A stretch of 64,000 nucleotides of DNA from Castor canadensis (GCF_047511655.1 NC_133392.1:95101042-95165041); one strand, 5' to 3'. Positions 48,013-61,104 are shown, numbered from the stretch's first letter. Made by a program: numbers and translations. Notes: generated from the letters alone by a model not told the origin.

Positions 48013-48127
48013 GTCTCTTACACACAGAAGAAATTAGAGTGAGACAGGATGATGCATGAAATAATAAAGCCTTTTGACCAAGCAGACCAGTAAACAAGAA
48101 AAAGACAAAAAGTAAACAATAAGGAAA

Positions 48128-51100
48128 TGAAAATGACTGCAATGCCACACACTTCTCAATACTAAAACTGAAGGTCAATGGCCTCAATGCCCCAATAAAA
48201 AGACATAGAATAGCAAACTTGGTTAAAAACAAAATCCAACCATATATTGCTTATAAGAGACTCAACTCACTGAAAAAACTAAACACTGGCTTAGAGTCAA
48301 AGGGTGACAAAACATTTTCCAAACAAATGGACCCCATAAATACACAGAAGTAGCTATACTTACATCTGACAAATTAGAATTCAGACTAAAATAAGTTAGA
48401 AGAGACTATTAAGGTCACCTCATTTTAATTAAAGGAACATTTCATCAAAAGGAAATATCAATTCTTAACACTATATGCCCCAAACATAAGGAACTTAACT
48501 ATGTTAAAAGAACACTAAAGAACCTGACAGCACAACTAGACCCTAACACAGTTATATTGGGAGACCTGAAATCCCCACTGTCACCTAGATAGGTTTTCCA
48601 TGCCAAAAATCAACAAAGAAACTTCAGAGCTGGGATGCTTTGAAGAGCAAATGGAAATAATAGATATCTACAGAGTATTTCACCCAACAATTATGCAACA
48701 TACATTCTTTTCTGCAGCTTATGGAACTTTCTCCAAAATAGATCATACTGTAGGACACAAGGGAAGTCTCAACAAATTCAAAAAAATTGAAACAACCCCA
48801 GTATCATATCAGATCACAATAGAATAAAACTAGATGTCAACAACAAAATAAACCACAGAAAATATTCAAACATAAGGATACTGAACAAGACACTGCTGAA
48901 TGGCCAGTGGGGGAGTAAAGAAATATGGGAAGAAATCAAAAAGTTCCTGGAACTAATGAAAATTAAAATACAACCTATAAGAATCTGTAGGACACAGCAA
49001 AGGCCATATAGGGGAAAATTTAAAGCTATAAATGCCTACATTAAAAAACAGAGACTCCTCAAAAAAACAATCTAATAATTCATGTTAAGCTTCTAGAACA
49101 AGAACAAACCAAAACCAAACTATCAGAGAGAGAGAAATAATAAAGATTAGAGCTGATATCAATGAGATCAAGACCAAAAAATGTGTACAAAGAATCAATG
49201 AAAGAAAAGTTGGTTCTTTGAAAATATCAACAAGATTGACAATCCTTAGTCATAATTACAAAATGGAGGAGGGAAAAGACCCAAATTAATAACATCAAAG
49301 CTGAAAAGGGGACATAACCACAAATGCTAATGAAATACAAAGGATCATTAGAGAATACTTTGAAAACTTAGATTCAAGTAAATTAGAAAATCTAGATGAA
49401 ATGGGTAAATTCCTAGATGCATATAACCAACCAAAATTGAACAAAGATGTATCAACCACTTAAATAAATGGATTACATGCATTTTCTAAAAAGAAAAGCC
49501 CCAGACCTGATGAATTTCACAGCTGAATTTTACCAAACCTTTAAAGAAGTAATACCAAAACTCCTCAAAATTTTCCAGGAAACAGAAAGGGAAGGATCAC
49601 CACCAAACTCATTCCATGAAGCCAACATTCACTCACTCCAAAACCCAATAAAAATGCAATAAAAAAAAGAATTATAGACCAATAACTTTAATGAATATAG
49701 ATGCAATGATTCTCAAAAAACTACTGACAAACAGAATTCACCAACACATCAAAAACATGATTCACCATGACCAACTTGGTTTCATTGCAGGGATGCAAGG
49801 ATGGTTCAACATAAATCTATAAATGTAAAACAACATATGGACAGAAATAAGAACAAAGGTGATATGATTGTCTCAATAAGTGCAGAAAAAAAGCCTATGA
49901 CAAAATTCAACACTCTTTCATGATTAAAGCTGTGAAGAAACTAGGAACAGAAGAAGTGTACCTCAGCATAATAAAGGCTATATATGACAAACCTATAGCC
50001 AACATTATACTAAATGGAAACCAATGCTGCTTAAGTTAAGAAGGAGATAGAGATTCCCACTTTCCCCACTTCTATTCAATGTAGTTTTGGAATTCCTAGC
50101 CAGAACAATAAGACAAGAACAAGAAATACAAGGGATTCAAATAGGGAAGGAAAAAGTCAAGCTATCCATATTTGTAGATGACATGATCCTATACCTAAAA
50201 GACCCTAAAAACTGTACCAAAAAACTTATTAGAAATCACAAACTCTTTTGGCAAAGCAGCAGGATACAAAATTAATATTCATAAATCTTCTTATATACCA
50301 ACAAGGAACAGACAAAGAAATTAGGGAAACAATCCCATTTATCCCATTTATAATACCTTCAAAAATAATAAAGTATCTTGGAATAAATTTAACTAACAAA
50401 ACTGAAGACATTTTCAATGAAAACTGTAACCACTGAAGAGAGAACTCGAAGAAGACAGCAGAAGATGGAAAAAAGATCTCCTATGCTCATGGATTGGTAG
50501 AATCAACATCGTGAAAATGACCACACTACCAAAAGCAATCTACATGTTCAATGCAATCCTTGTCAAAATTCCACTGACATTCTTCACAGAAATGGAATAA
50601 ATCAATTCTATAATACATATGGAAACATAAAAGACCTCAAATAGCCAAAGCAATTCAGAGCAAAAATCCAATACTAGAGGTATCACAATACCTGACTTCA
50701 AACTATACTACAGTGCCATAACAATAAAAACAGCATGGTATTGGCACAAAAACAGACAAGAAAACCAATAGGTTAGAATAGAAAACATAGACATAAATCC
50801 ACACAAGTACAGCCAACTGAACTTTGACAAAGGAGCTCAAAATACACGATGGAGAAAAAACATCCTCTTCAATAAATATTGCTGGGAAAACTGGATATCC
50901 ACATGTAGAGGACTGAAATTAGAGCCCTGCCTCTCACACTACCAAAATTAACTCAAAATGGATCAAAAACCTTCATATGAGGCCTGAAACTTTGAAACAA
51001 TCACAGGAAGTAGTAGGAAATATACTGGAGCAGATAGGTATAGGGAACATCTGCCCACAGAATGGAAGAAAATCTTTGCCAGCTATTCTTTCAAGAGGGT

Positions 51101-51770
51101 CTAATACCAGAATCTACAAGGAATTCAACATCCCAATGAAAAAATGGGCTCATGAATTAAACAGGGAATTCTCAAAGCAAGAGGTACAAATGCCCAGTAA
51201 ATACATGAAGAAATATTCAACTTCCCTGGCTATAAAAGAGATGCAAATCAAAGATACACAAATTCCATCTCACCCCAGCTGAAATGGCCATGTTCAAGGG
51301 CAATAACAACAACAAATTCTAGCAAGGATGCAAACACTGTTGGTAGGAATGCAAATTAGTACAATCATTATGGAAAGGAGTATTGTGATTCCTCAAAAAG
51401 TTAAAGACAGAACTTCCATGTAATCTAGTGATACCACTCCTAGGCATCTACCCTAAGGAACACAAGACAGGATACAGTAGAGACACCTGTACGCTGTTCA
51501 TCGCAGCCCTATTCACATTAGCCAACCTATGGAAACAATCCAAGTGCCCTACAACTGATGAATGGTTCAAGAAAATATGGTATACATACACAATATAGTT
51601 TTACTCTGCCATAAGGAATAATAACGTGTGGTTTGAAAGTAAATGGATGCAATTGGAGAACATCTTGTTAAATGAAGTGAGCCAGGTTCAGAAAGACAAA
51701 GGCTGCATGTTTTTTCTTGTACATGAAAGATCCAAAAGATAAACATATTCACAAAACAAACATGACCTTA
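48128..51770 (+). pseudogene. L1 ORF2 (endonuclease and reverse transcriptase) remnant
   Basis: Decayed ORF2. Endonuclease region: the frame at 48600-48827 reads DIYRVFHPTIMQHTFFSAAY then GTFSKIDHTVGHKGSLNKFK, the conserved L1 endonuclease end. Reverse transcriptase: 49468-49662 has DLMNFTAEFYQTFKE; 50087-50275 has [20 protein letters not shown] and the catalytic motif FVDD at 50171-50182 (usually FADD). The C-terminal region: 50977-51282 has FNIPMKKWAHELNREFSKQE. The pieces lie in different frames with stops between them. The start and end are approximate. No protein can be made. Confidence 0.9.
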
Positions 51771-52435
51771 TACGAACTCATATGTAGAACATGTTTGTAA
51801 TAGTGGAACTACTCTATAGAACTCAGGAAAGGAGGCAAAGAAAAAGAGAATGATAGAGCATCAACAATATTGTAAAACATAACATCTGTGAAGGTAGAGG
51901 ATATAAGGATATGTATTGAAAGCTATTGAAAAGGGGGGGGGGGAGTAGGAGATAAGAGAGAGCAATGGAAAGGGTTGAATGGACCAAAGTAAAGTAGACT
52001 CACAATGGGGACACTTTGAGAAATCCCTTGGAACATCAACTTAAATATTAATAATGAAAGATAGGACTGTAAAATAGGCACAGTTTGTAGGGGGAGTGGT
52101 TACTTGTTGGAGTGGGGAGGCTAAATGAAGGAGATTAAGGTGAGGATATGTGGCTGATGGACTTCATATAGTTATGTGAAATAGAACAAAGAAGCCTCTT
52201 GCAATTTCTTTAAGTGGGGCAGAGAAGGTGTCAAAGGGGAGAGGTGGTGGGGGTGAGCTAACCAATGTATAATATAAACCTATTTGGAATTGTCACAGTG
52301 AATCTCCTTGCTGCAATGAATATATCCTAATTTTAAAAAGAAAAGGAATGAAAAATAGTTTTGCTCACGTTTAGACATCTTCCTTATGTTTTGATGTTGG
52401 CACAAGAAAACATATGAACTTTAATATCAGAATAT

Positions 52436-52545
52436 ATTTTTTATTATTGTTGTGCTGGGTGGGGGCACGTTGAATATCTACAAAGGTTCTTACAATTTAT
52501 CAAATATATCATATTTGGATTCACCCTCTCCACTGCTCCATACAT
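52436..52545 (-). mobile_element. LINE L1 3' UTR stub, antisense
   Basis: TTTTTTATTATTGTTGTGCT, then GGGTGGGGGCACGTTGAATA and TCTACAAAGGTTCTTACAAT. Only about 110 bases of the 3' end. Confidence 0.85.
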
Positions 52546-54419
52546 GTTTAAAATATGGGTAACTTCTTAAACAGTAAGTTATAAACATTATCAACTCTGT
52601 GAAGATGATCATCAGAAAATATGCAATGAAATAGTCTTTAGCAGCATGTGGCTACTGGGTAATTATAAACAGGAAAGGGTGATTATAGAGATAGATTTTT
52701 AAATTATTTTAATTTAAATTTAATTTTATAACTGAAATGTTATCCTTCATTGCAACTACTTGAGCTTGTGAATCCAACTTTCCTGATGTAAATCTTATGA
52801 AATATAAACATGTATTGAATATCTCTGATGAGAGGTTAGTGTCCTAATCTCTAAATTTATAAATTTATCCTATATATAAAAATACACCATGCATTAAAGA
52901 ATTGTAGGAGAAAAGGCACTAAAATGTTTCCTTAATTCTTATGTTGATTATTTGTTTACATGTTAACATTAACATTTTGTTATATCAGGTTAAATACAAT
53001 ATTTTGTTTGTTTGTTTTTGCTTCTTTTAAATGTAGCTACTGAAAAATTCAAAATCACGTACGTGAATCTTAGATTATTTCCACCAGACTAGTACTAATA
53101 TAAAAGATTATGTTTTGATATGTATGCTCCATATTCAACTTTATTAAGAATTATTTTAAAAATCTGCATAATTCTGTGATTTGCAAATAAGCTAAGGGAA
53201 TTGAAAATACTATGGATTCTCCAATATAAGAGGAGTTCTAAATACTATGAATTTGCAAATCTGAAACCTGTCACTGAATTTTGCTACTTAGGCATGTATT
53301 TTTAAATGCTGCATTAATCACCATAAATCAAAGAATTAAATAAAAATGAGACAACCATCGTGTCTTTTGGGAAACAGAAAGAGAGAAGGGCCAACAAATG
53401 TGTCATCATAGCTCTAGACATTGCTAACTAGTAGTTTATTCAGATCCCGGGTCCTTAGAGAATTTGACTTAAGTGATAGTCAAAATTTCTTCCAGACTAA
53501 TTTCGTAAGTCTGAAGACAAATAAATCAGCAAATGCATAGAGAGTACCATTCTTTGAAAAACATGTTTAAAAATGTATGGTTGGGAAAGTAAGATTTAAA
53601 CAAAATATTTACTGCACAAGTACACTATATTTTATAGCTATTCTTTGAGACGTAGTGAGATGTTCCTGAATTTGACTTGTTGGAAATATTAAGATAAGGC
53701 TAAGCTGCTTCTATAAGGTAAAATGTGATAGTAGTTTATCTCTCAAGAACTATTGGCCTGCCAGCCTTGGCTCAGAGACAACACCCCTGGTCTTGATAAA
53801 TGACGGTATTGATGGACAAGTTAAACTAATTAAGAGGGAAAGGCCTGCTTGCACTTTTTATTTAAGACACTCCCTCCCAGGGTGATCTTAATATAAAACA
53901 AAAATAACGCGATATTTACAACTCTCCTTCCTTGTCCTCTTTTTATATGTAGCTGTTTGGATTTGGCAGTGTTTATTTTTGACGGCTGGTGTCAGACCAT
54001 AGGGACACATCCAGAAAGACGAGAATGGTGTTTTCACATTGTTTAGGGTAAAGTTTACCATTTTCTATGCCAGCCACTTGGGGCCAGCTAAGGGCAGGAA
54101 GTGGGGTCCAGGGTTGTCCCAACCAGAAATTTCTAACTTTATTTAAATTATGACTCCCCTTCCTACTGTGTTTTTTGTTGTCATTTTTTAAAAATTTTAA
54201 AAGTTTTTTTGAAATTATTTTTACTTTTTACCTCTTGTGTATATGTAGGAAACTTCTAGAGAAATATGTACTTTATGGAATAAATTTTAAAATATTTTAT
54301 TTTAAATGAAATAATGGGCCTTTAATTGTACACAGCTCAAATATACATATATATTTGTTGAGCTGATTTAAGGTTTAAAATTGTATCAATAGTTTTATTT
54401 TTTTAACTAAAATCTTTCT
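52546..54419. other. Unassigned sequence
   Basis: No gene. A less AT-rich stretch at 53740-54180 is discussed as a possible regulatory element. No repeat recognised. Confidence 0.5.
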
Positions 54420-54760
54420 TAATAAAGTCTTTTGACTACAAAAGAAAAAAATTAACTATTGGGAAGGAGGGAGGAATAGGTCCTGTCTGGGGGGTTGTTA
54501 CTAATGAGAGGGGAGGATGTGGGGAAAGGGTGAAGGAGGGTGAATATGGTGCAAATACTATCTACACATGTAAGCAAATGGAAAAATGAGACCTGTTGAA
54601 ACAATTCTTAGAAGGGGGCAGGGAAGGGATGAAGAAGAATGATAGAAGGGATGAATTCAAGTATGATATATTTGATATATTGTACGAACTTTTGTAAATG
54701 CTACAATGTACCCCCACCCACCACAACAATAAAAAAATTAAAAATAAAGGCTTTTCCAGT
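54420..54760 (+). mobile_element. LINE L1 3' UTR stub, sense
   Basis: GGTCCTGTCTGGGGGGTTGT, then GAGACCTGTTGAAACAATTC and GCTACAATGTACCCCCACCC, then an A-rich tail. A possible target duplication is AATAAAGTCTTTT (about 54421) against AATAAAGGCTTTT (about 54743). Confidence 0.88.
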
Positions 54761-56709
54761 TGAAAAAGACTGAAAAAAAATTTAAAAAGAACTATTGAGC
54801 CTATCTGAGAATTCAGAGAAGTGCTACTAATAAACTGTCATTTAGTGCCCTAAGCTAATCTTGTATTTCTTTTTGATCCTTTGAAGTATTGATTTTATCC
54901 ACAAGGTTAAACCTAGATTATTGTGAATAAAGAAAAAGAAATCATAAGAAAGTTGCACACATACAGTGAATAAGAATTTAGTGCTGTGGCCAAATAATTT
55001 GTAAGAGAGTCCAGAAAATATATTCCCAAATGGGTACTTAATATGTACAGCTAAAATTCTTTCATCATATAACAATAGGGCATAGAAAACTTAATTCTGG
55101 TTGATAATCTGAGAACATAATCTTAAATTCTAGCAAATGTGCATAACTGCACAGGAGCAATATCATATAAGAATCCTGAATGCCTTTGACAGTGAATCAT
55201 TGTCAGACGTATGCACATAATATGAAAAAAATTTAATAGTGAGTGTAGATTTCCTAGTTGGCAATGTCTGTTTGAAATGCTTAAGCAAAGTATAATTGAT
55301 TATGGAGAAAGTAATCTTAAGAGGAACAATGACATTGTAAAAAAATTCCTGTTCCTTGTCCTCATTAATCTGCACCATTGCTTGTCACTTAATCTGCCTC
55401 CACAGAGCTCTTTGGAGGAAAGGAAGAATGAATTCTACAGGACATTTTGCAGATTTTATTTCTGCCTCCATCATTTCCAAGTTGTTTGACTTGTGACTCT
55501 CTGTATCTCACTCTATGTAAAGCAGAATTTATGTTTAAATTAGATAAAAGTTCCGGAAGGGACTTTAATTTTAAGTTTTTAGAGAGATTAAATGGAAAAT
55601 TTATATGCAAAATCACATAGAATATGATAAGCATTCAGTATTTTTGTGTGGATGAATAAATCAATATGATGAAAACTTTTGAGATTTATGTTGTTCTATA
55701 ATATGAATAAGTGTACTTTTCATCAAGGACATCAATAAAGAGTATTTAAAAAAGTCAAATTGTTTTTCTTTCCAGACGAGGATGAAGACTTTTGGACTTT
55801 AACTTTGGAACAATGTGAATATGACTGACATTAAGGAGGATAGCTAAAGATTCATATTTAACAAATATTGCTCTGCTATGTGTTGAATAGATTTGTATGT
55901 TTAAAAGTATATTTAGGTATTCCAACTAGCTATTTTAGTATTTCAAAAAATAAATCATTTTATCCTCAAATTAGTAGGGGCAAGTGAAATGAAGAAAAAT
56001 AGACAAATTGAGAGTTATTAAGCAGAATTTTATTAAGGAAAGTTCTGATGACAGATTATCCAATCTGGACATAATAAAAAGTGAAGTATCAAGTGGTAAC
56101 TATTTCAACTTACAATATCACTTATGTTTCTCTATTACATGATTGAATGGATTCTAGTGTGTAATTTACTAAAAGGGTTTATGAAGAATGGGAAAATTTG
56201 GAAAAGTAAAAATTATTAGAAAATATTAAACATTCTGAATTTAAGTTAACTTTGTAATATATAAATAGAAATATCAAGATGGGAGTTAAATATATGGCAG
56301 TGTTAATGTTCTTTCCCTATGGCTACAAATAATTTTCAGGAAACTTGATAAAATATCTTATCATTTTTAGTTTAATGAAGACACTTATGTACTTAAGTGT
56401 GAGTCTGTAACTTTTATTAACTCATTAAATGGGAAAATAATTACTCTCTTAAACTTCATATATATAATATATAAATATACATATATATAATATAATTAAT
56501 ATAATATGGAGAGATCTATAGTGCCTCTTACATCTATTATATTAAAGGCAATGAATAATAGGACCTTTGAAAAATTTTGTGTCTAAACATGTGTATTTAT
56601 TGTTTGACATTTTCTTGACAGGTAGGTTATTGAGATATAATGTGGAAACTTGGCAGAAGATGTGCAGCTTGTTTTTCTAAGTTATTTTTTATTGAACTTC
56701 ACACTGTAT
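54761..56709. other. Unassigned sequence
   Basis: No gene or confident repeat. An AT-rich (ATATA) tract lies near 56458-56510. Confidence 0.5.
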
Positions 56710-56798
56710 TATTTATTTTTTGCAGTACTGGGATTTGAACTCAGGGCCTCATGCTTGCTAGGCAGGCACTATATCACTTGAGCCACTCCACCAGCTTC
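56710..56798 (-). mobile_element. dID-type SINE half, antisense
   Basis: TTTTTTGCAGTACTGGGATT, then TGAACTCAGGGCCTCATGCT and GCCACTCCACCAGC: the complement of a well-kept dID half. Confidence 0.9.
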
Positions 56799-57054
56799 AC
56801 ACTGTCTTAAATGTGGCTGGAGACTGGAGGAAGAATATGCAGCCTTAAAGAAGACTGGCTCTCATGGGATCTTGACTAGGTTCTATCAAATAAGAAAATA
56901 ATGAATTATTATCAGCAATACAGAAGAATAATAGTTATTGAAAAAAAGGAAGATTCCTTTAATCTGGTCAAAGAAAAATCTTTTTTATTCACTGAAGAAA
57001 GCCTTTATTTATTTTCACATTTACCTTTAGGCAAGGACTTGATTTACCAAAATT

Positions 57055-57442
57055 TGATTCCTAAAACATTTGGTCCTCAGACATTGCTTACTCATGTGTT
57101 GAAAACTTGGTCAATCCCCCTCGAAAAGAGGAGTTGAGGGGTTAATAAGGTCATTGGGGCATGCCCTCAAAGGGATTAGGGGAGTTCTTCCAGGACACTG
57201 AATTTGTTCTCAAGAAAGAGTTTATACAAAGACTGACTTGGCCCTTGATCTGGCTTTGTGTTTTGAGATGTGATCTCTCACTCCCAAGCACTCCTGCCAT
57301 GGTGAAGACATTTTGCCATAAAGTTTTCACCAAAGCTGGTGCCATGCCATTGAACTTTCCAAACTATTAGCTAATAAACATCTTTGCTTTATAAGTACCC
57401 AGCCTCAGATGTTTTGTAATAGGAACAGAAAATACCACCACA
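57055..57442 (+). mobile_element. MaLR-type (MST/MLT-like) LTR, sense
   Basis: ACTCATGTGTTGAAAACTTG, then TAAGGTCATTGGGGCATGCC, then CTCCTGCCATGGTGAAGACA and TAATAAACATCTTTGCTTTA follow the order of a MaLR LTR, including the AATAAA signal. It is an old, broken solo LTR of nearly full length. Confidence 0.6.
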
Positions 57443-57469
57443 CTCTACGGTCATTATCCCTTGATGTTT

Positions 57470-57670
57470 TTGTTATTTTCTGCAGTCCTGGGAATTGAAC
57501 CCAGGACTTCTCACAGTCTCACCAGGTGTTCTACCACTTAATCTATGCCCCCAGCCCTTTTGTTTTCATTATGAGTTTGAGACAGGATCTCCCTACTTTT
57601 GCCTGGGCTGGCCTCAAATTTATGATCCTCCTGAGTAGCTTGGATTAAAGGCATGAGCCATAGTTCTCAG
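57470..57670 (-). mobile_element. B1-dID dimeric SINE, antisense
   Basis: dID half: CAGTCCTGGGAATTGAACCC. B1 half: TTTGAGACAGGATCTCCCTA, then GGCTGGCCTCAAATTTATGA and GGCATGAGCCATAG. Full dimer. Confidence 0.9.
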
Positions 57671-58300
57671 ACTACTTGATGTGATTTTTTTAAGTCAAAA
57701 TTTCATATAGTGAAAAGAACAGCCATAAATGTTACCCCACCCACTAGCTTTCAAAGTAATTTGTACTAATCTTGGAGACATCATAGAAAGCACTTGTAAG
57801 TATACAACTAACTCTCTGAATGATTGGTTTTCTTTTCCTATAATTATAATTAATGAAGAAGTAAAAACATAGCTCTCATTTTGTCATCCTTGTGATCCAC
57901 TTGGGTGTAGTTTGAAACCTAACAATTGGAACAAAAAGATACTTGAATTTGATACATGATTAGGTATTGTGGCTATTGCTTTCATAATTCTCATTAGGCA
58001 GTAAGAAAGAACTGGGAGCTTGACTTCCTATCAAATTGCTGCATTGTTTTTCACTTTTCTCTTCAGGACCACTGAATGCTCCCAAAGGCATATCAAAGTA
58101 AAAACAAATCATTATCTTCTAATACATATACAGTTACATACATAAAAAGTAATCATCCCAGGAACTGGGAAAAAAATGTTCACTCACCTTCTCAATCACC
58201 AAACATGGGAAAATTGTTCATCACCATCACAATTTCCAAGTATTATTTACTGAAAGATATTGTCCATCTTTAAGCCCTGAGTTTTAATAAGTTATGCTAA
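57671..58300. other. Unassigned sequence
   Basis: No gene or repeat recognised. Confidence 0.5.
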
Positions 58301-58362
58301 ATCTGACATAAAATTCAGATAAATTTATTTATCTGACATAAAATTTAGTGATAAATTTATTT
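58301..58362. repeat. Two-unit tandem duplication, about 31 bases each
   Basis: ATCTGACATAAAATTCAG to the first ATAAATTTATTT (58301-58330) is repeated as ATCTGACATAAAATTTAGTG to the second ATAAATTTATTT (58331-58362), with few changes. Confidence 0.85.
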
Positions 58363-58474
58363 AATAATGAATAAACTAAACATTAATGTCATTTAATATA
58401 TTACTATATCCTAATTATTTGTATGCATTTCCAAAACTCCATGATCCTGCTCTTACAGTGATTATTGAGCAGAC

Positions 58475-59517
58475 TACATTACCTTTTTTATAAATTTTTT
58501 ACTATGATATATTCATTATACAGGGGGAGATTTATAGTGACAATTCTAATTAGACTTATATTGTACATTATTTACATTGTCCCCATCAACTCTTCCCCTC
58601 AACTCCTTTTCCATTCCACTCAAAGCAATTGCAAGATGTTTCTTAGTTCTGTTTCATATAGGTATATGAAGTCCATCTATCATATACTGTCACATTAATC
58701 TGCTTTATTCACCCTACCCCCATCCACTAGTACCTCACATACTGCAATTATTTTACAGCCCATTTTTCAGTATTAATATTTAAGTTGATGTTCAAAGGGT
58801 GTCTCACTGTGGATATACTTTACTATGGTCTGTTTGAGCCCTTCCATTACTCTCCCTTACCCCCATTTTTCAACAGCTTTCAATACACATCCTTATATCC
58901 TCTATCTTTACATCTTATATTATGATGTATTACTGAGGCTCTCTTTTCCTTCCCATCTTTGCCTGAGTTCCACGGAGTAGTTTCACTATTACAAACATGT
59001 TTTATATCTGAGTTTGCATATGTTATTATCATGCTTGTTTTAGTGTGTATATTTATCTTTGGATCTATCTTCCATGTATGAGAGAAAACATGCTGCTTTT
59101 GTATTTGTGAGCCTGGCTTAGTTCACTTAACATGATGTCCTCCAATTGTATCCATTTACCTTCAAACCACGTGTCCACTATTCCTTATGGCTGAGTAATA
59201 CTCCATTGTGTATATTTACTACATTTTCTTGATCCATACATCAGTTGTAGGGCACCTGGGTTGTTTCCAAAGCTTGGCTGTCGTGAATAGTGCTGTGATG
59301 AACATCATTGTATAGGTGTCTCTGTTGTATCCTCTCTTACTTTCCTTTGAGTAGATGCCCAAGAACAGTATCACTAGATCATATGGCATTTGTATCTTTA
59401 GCTTTTTGAGGAATACTCATAAAAGTATTCCATACTACTTTCCATAGTGGTTGTATTCGCATTCCTACCAACTGTGTATAAGAGTTCTTGTTTCACCACA
59501 TCCTCACCAGCATTTGT
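58475..59517 (-). mobile_element. LINE L1 3' UTR and ORF2 end, antisense
   Basis: AATACTCCATTGTGTATATT, then TCAGTTGTAGGGCACCTGGG, then TTCCATAGTGGTTGTATTCG and CCTCACCAGCATTTG are the complement of the end of ORF2. The left 600 bases are the complement of the 3' UTR. Truncated at 59517. Confidence 0.9.
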
Positions 59518-60112
59518 AGGCAGACTATATTTCAGCATGCAGTTTTACTACTTGATTATTAATATGGCAAAGGAACTACAGAATGAAACCAGAACACATA
59601 GTACTTATAGTTAACTCAATTCAAGTGTGTGAGATACGCACTTAATCACAAACAAAATAGATAAATAAATTAATTATGCACAATGTTAGAGAATGATATT
59701 TGCTTTAGAAAAAAAGAAAAAGTAAGAACAGGAAGCATCTATAGTATTTTGTTTATAGAGATGTTCTTTTTGCAAAAACTTGAAAGAGGAACAAGAGCTA
59801 AAGTTATTTGGAGGAAGAAGATTCTATAAAGAAGGAACAACAGTGCAAGTGCCATAGGTCTAGACCTTACAAGGATTTGGGAGGAACAGAAAAAAAGTAG
59901 CTAGAAGAGAATGAGCAAGAGAGAATAAGAAGATGAAGTCAGAAAAATCACTATAAGAATTTGATATTTGCTCCAAATGAAGGAAAAGTTCCTGTGTGGT
60001 AGTAAACAAAGGAATGATATGCCCTCTGGAAGCTCTGTGAAAAATGAAGAGGTAGAAGAGTTGAAACAAAAAGCCCATTGTCTTAATTCCCACTCCTGTT
60101 ACAAACTTTCAT
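59518..60112. other. Unassigned, possibly an old repeat
   Basis: 59830-60070 has AACAGTGCAAGTGCCATAGG and AAAGGAATGATATGCCCTCT, which resemble the same unnamed old repeat suspected at 39290. Nothing else recognised. Confidence 0.3.
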
Positions 60113-60727
60113 CTTAGTCTGCATTGTGCTCTTGTAACCGAATACCACAGACTGGGTAATTTATAAAGAATAAAGTTTATTTCTTGTAGCTATAAAAGCT
60201 GAGAAATCCAACAACCAGGCACTAGCATCTGGTATCCACTGAGGGTCTCCTGCTCTGTCTTCACATGATAGAAGGTATGGAAGCAATGCTAGGAATCTCT
60301 CTGTATAGCTATCTTTATCTCAAGCTAGCAAAAATGCTAAGTCTTTCTTATTATCTCTTATGTTTTCTCTTTATCAAAATCAGGGAACAGGAAAGCAGAA
60401 CAGGTTCTGCCTGGAAGCTGGGGCAGGGAGGGGTAGGGGTAGCCCAAACAATGTATATACATGTGAGTAAATATAAAAATGATAAAATTAAAAAAAAAAC
60501 TTACAAAAAAAGTCACAAAGGCAAAAAGAGACAAAGATTGTGTCCTCACATAGTAGAAGAGCAGAAGAGAACCCACTCTACCTTCTGAAGGTAGCATTAA
60601 TGGACTCAGAAAGAAAGTCCTCTCGTGCCCAAAATATATTCCTCCAAAGCCCTCTCTCCCCAAAATGTTGTATTGGAATTAAATTTCTAACACATGAATT
60701 ACGGGATGAGGCATATTCTGGCTACAG
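60113..60727 (-). mobile_element. MLT1A-like LTR, antisense, interrupted
   Basis: TCTTAGTCTGCATTGTGCTC, then GAATACCACAGACTGGGTAA and TTTATAAAGAATAAAGTTTA are the complement of the MLT1A 3' end. After an inserted stretch (about 60310-60520) the LTR resumes with TGTCCTCACATAGTAGAAGA and ends near GGAATTAAATTTCTAACACA. An old, broken solo LTR. Confidence 0.65.
60380..60505 (+). mobile_element. LINE L1 3' UTR fragment, sense
   Basis: AGAACAGGTTCTGCCTGGAA, then GGGGCAGGGAGGGGTAGGGG, and an A-run at 60490-60499. It appears to be inserted within the MLT1A-like LTR. Confidence 0.5.
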
Positions 60728-61029
60728 TAGTCAATTAGAGAGTTTTTCTAGTAATTTGGGGACAAAGAAAGATGACGACCCACATTATCATGGTGACAGT
60801 GAAAAGTGCATGCATTTGGATAGATAGGTATAGACATAGCTGTATTTTTAATTGACATGTAGTCATTGCACATATTTATGGGGTACAGGATGACATTTCA
60901 CTATGTGCACACAATGTGCAAAGATCAAATTCCTGTAACTGGCTTATTTATCAGTTCAAGCATTTAGCATTTCCTCTCAACTATTTTGAAATGTTCAATT
61001 AAGCTCGAGGTGAATCTCATGGGTAGAAT

Positions 61030-61079
61030 ATGAGTTCAACATGCGCAAGATGCTAGGTTTGATCTTCAACATCACAAAA
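61030..61079 (+). mobile_element. Degraded ID-like SINE piece
   Basis: CATGCGCAAGATGCTAGGTT, then TGATCTTCAACATCACAAAA resemble the second half of an ID element. Confidence 0.4.
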
Positions 61080-61104
61080 AGAAATATTCAATTAATTATT
61101 GTCT

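Larger units (their letters stand above)
47507..52373 (+). mobile_element. LINE L1, 4.8 kb, with target-site duplication
   Basis: The element proper runs from about 47528 to 52350. The flanks AAAAAGTTTTGTTCACTTTT (47507-47526) and AAAAATAGTTTTGCTCACGT (from 52351) form a target duplication of about 21-23 bases with small changes, fixing both ends. Order: ORF1 C-terminus, short spacer, ORF2 endonuclease and reverse transcriptase, C-terminal part, purine-rich 3' UTR with an 11-G run near 51932, A-rich tail. It lacks the 5' UTR and ORF1 N-terminus and is decayed throughout, so it cannot move. Confidence 0.95.

Noticed and set aside
60265-60588. 107-codon open frame
   Set aside because: It runs across an LTR remnant and an L1 3' UTR fragment with its A-run; lysine-rich end is the A-rich tail.
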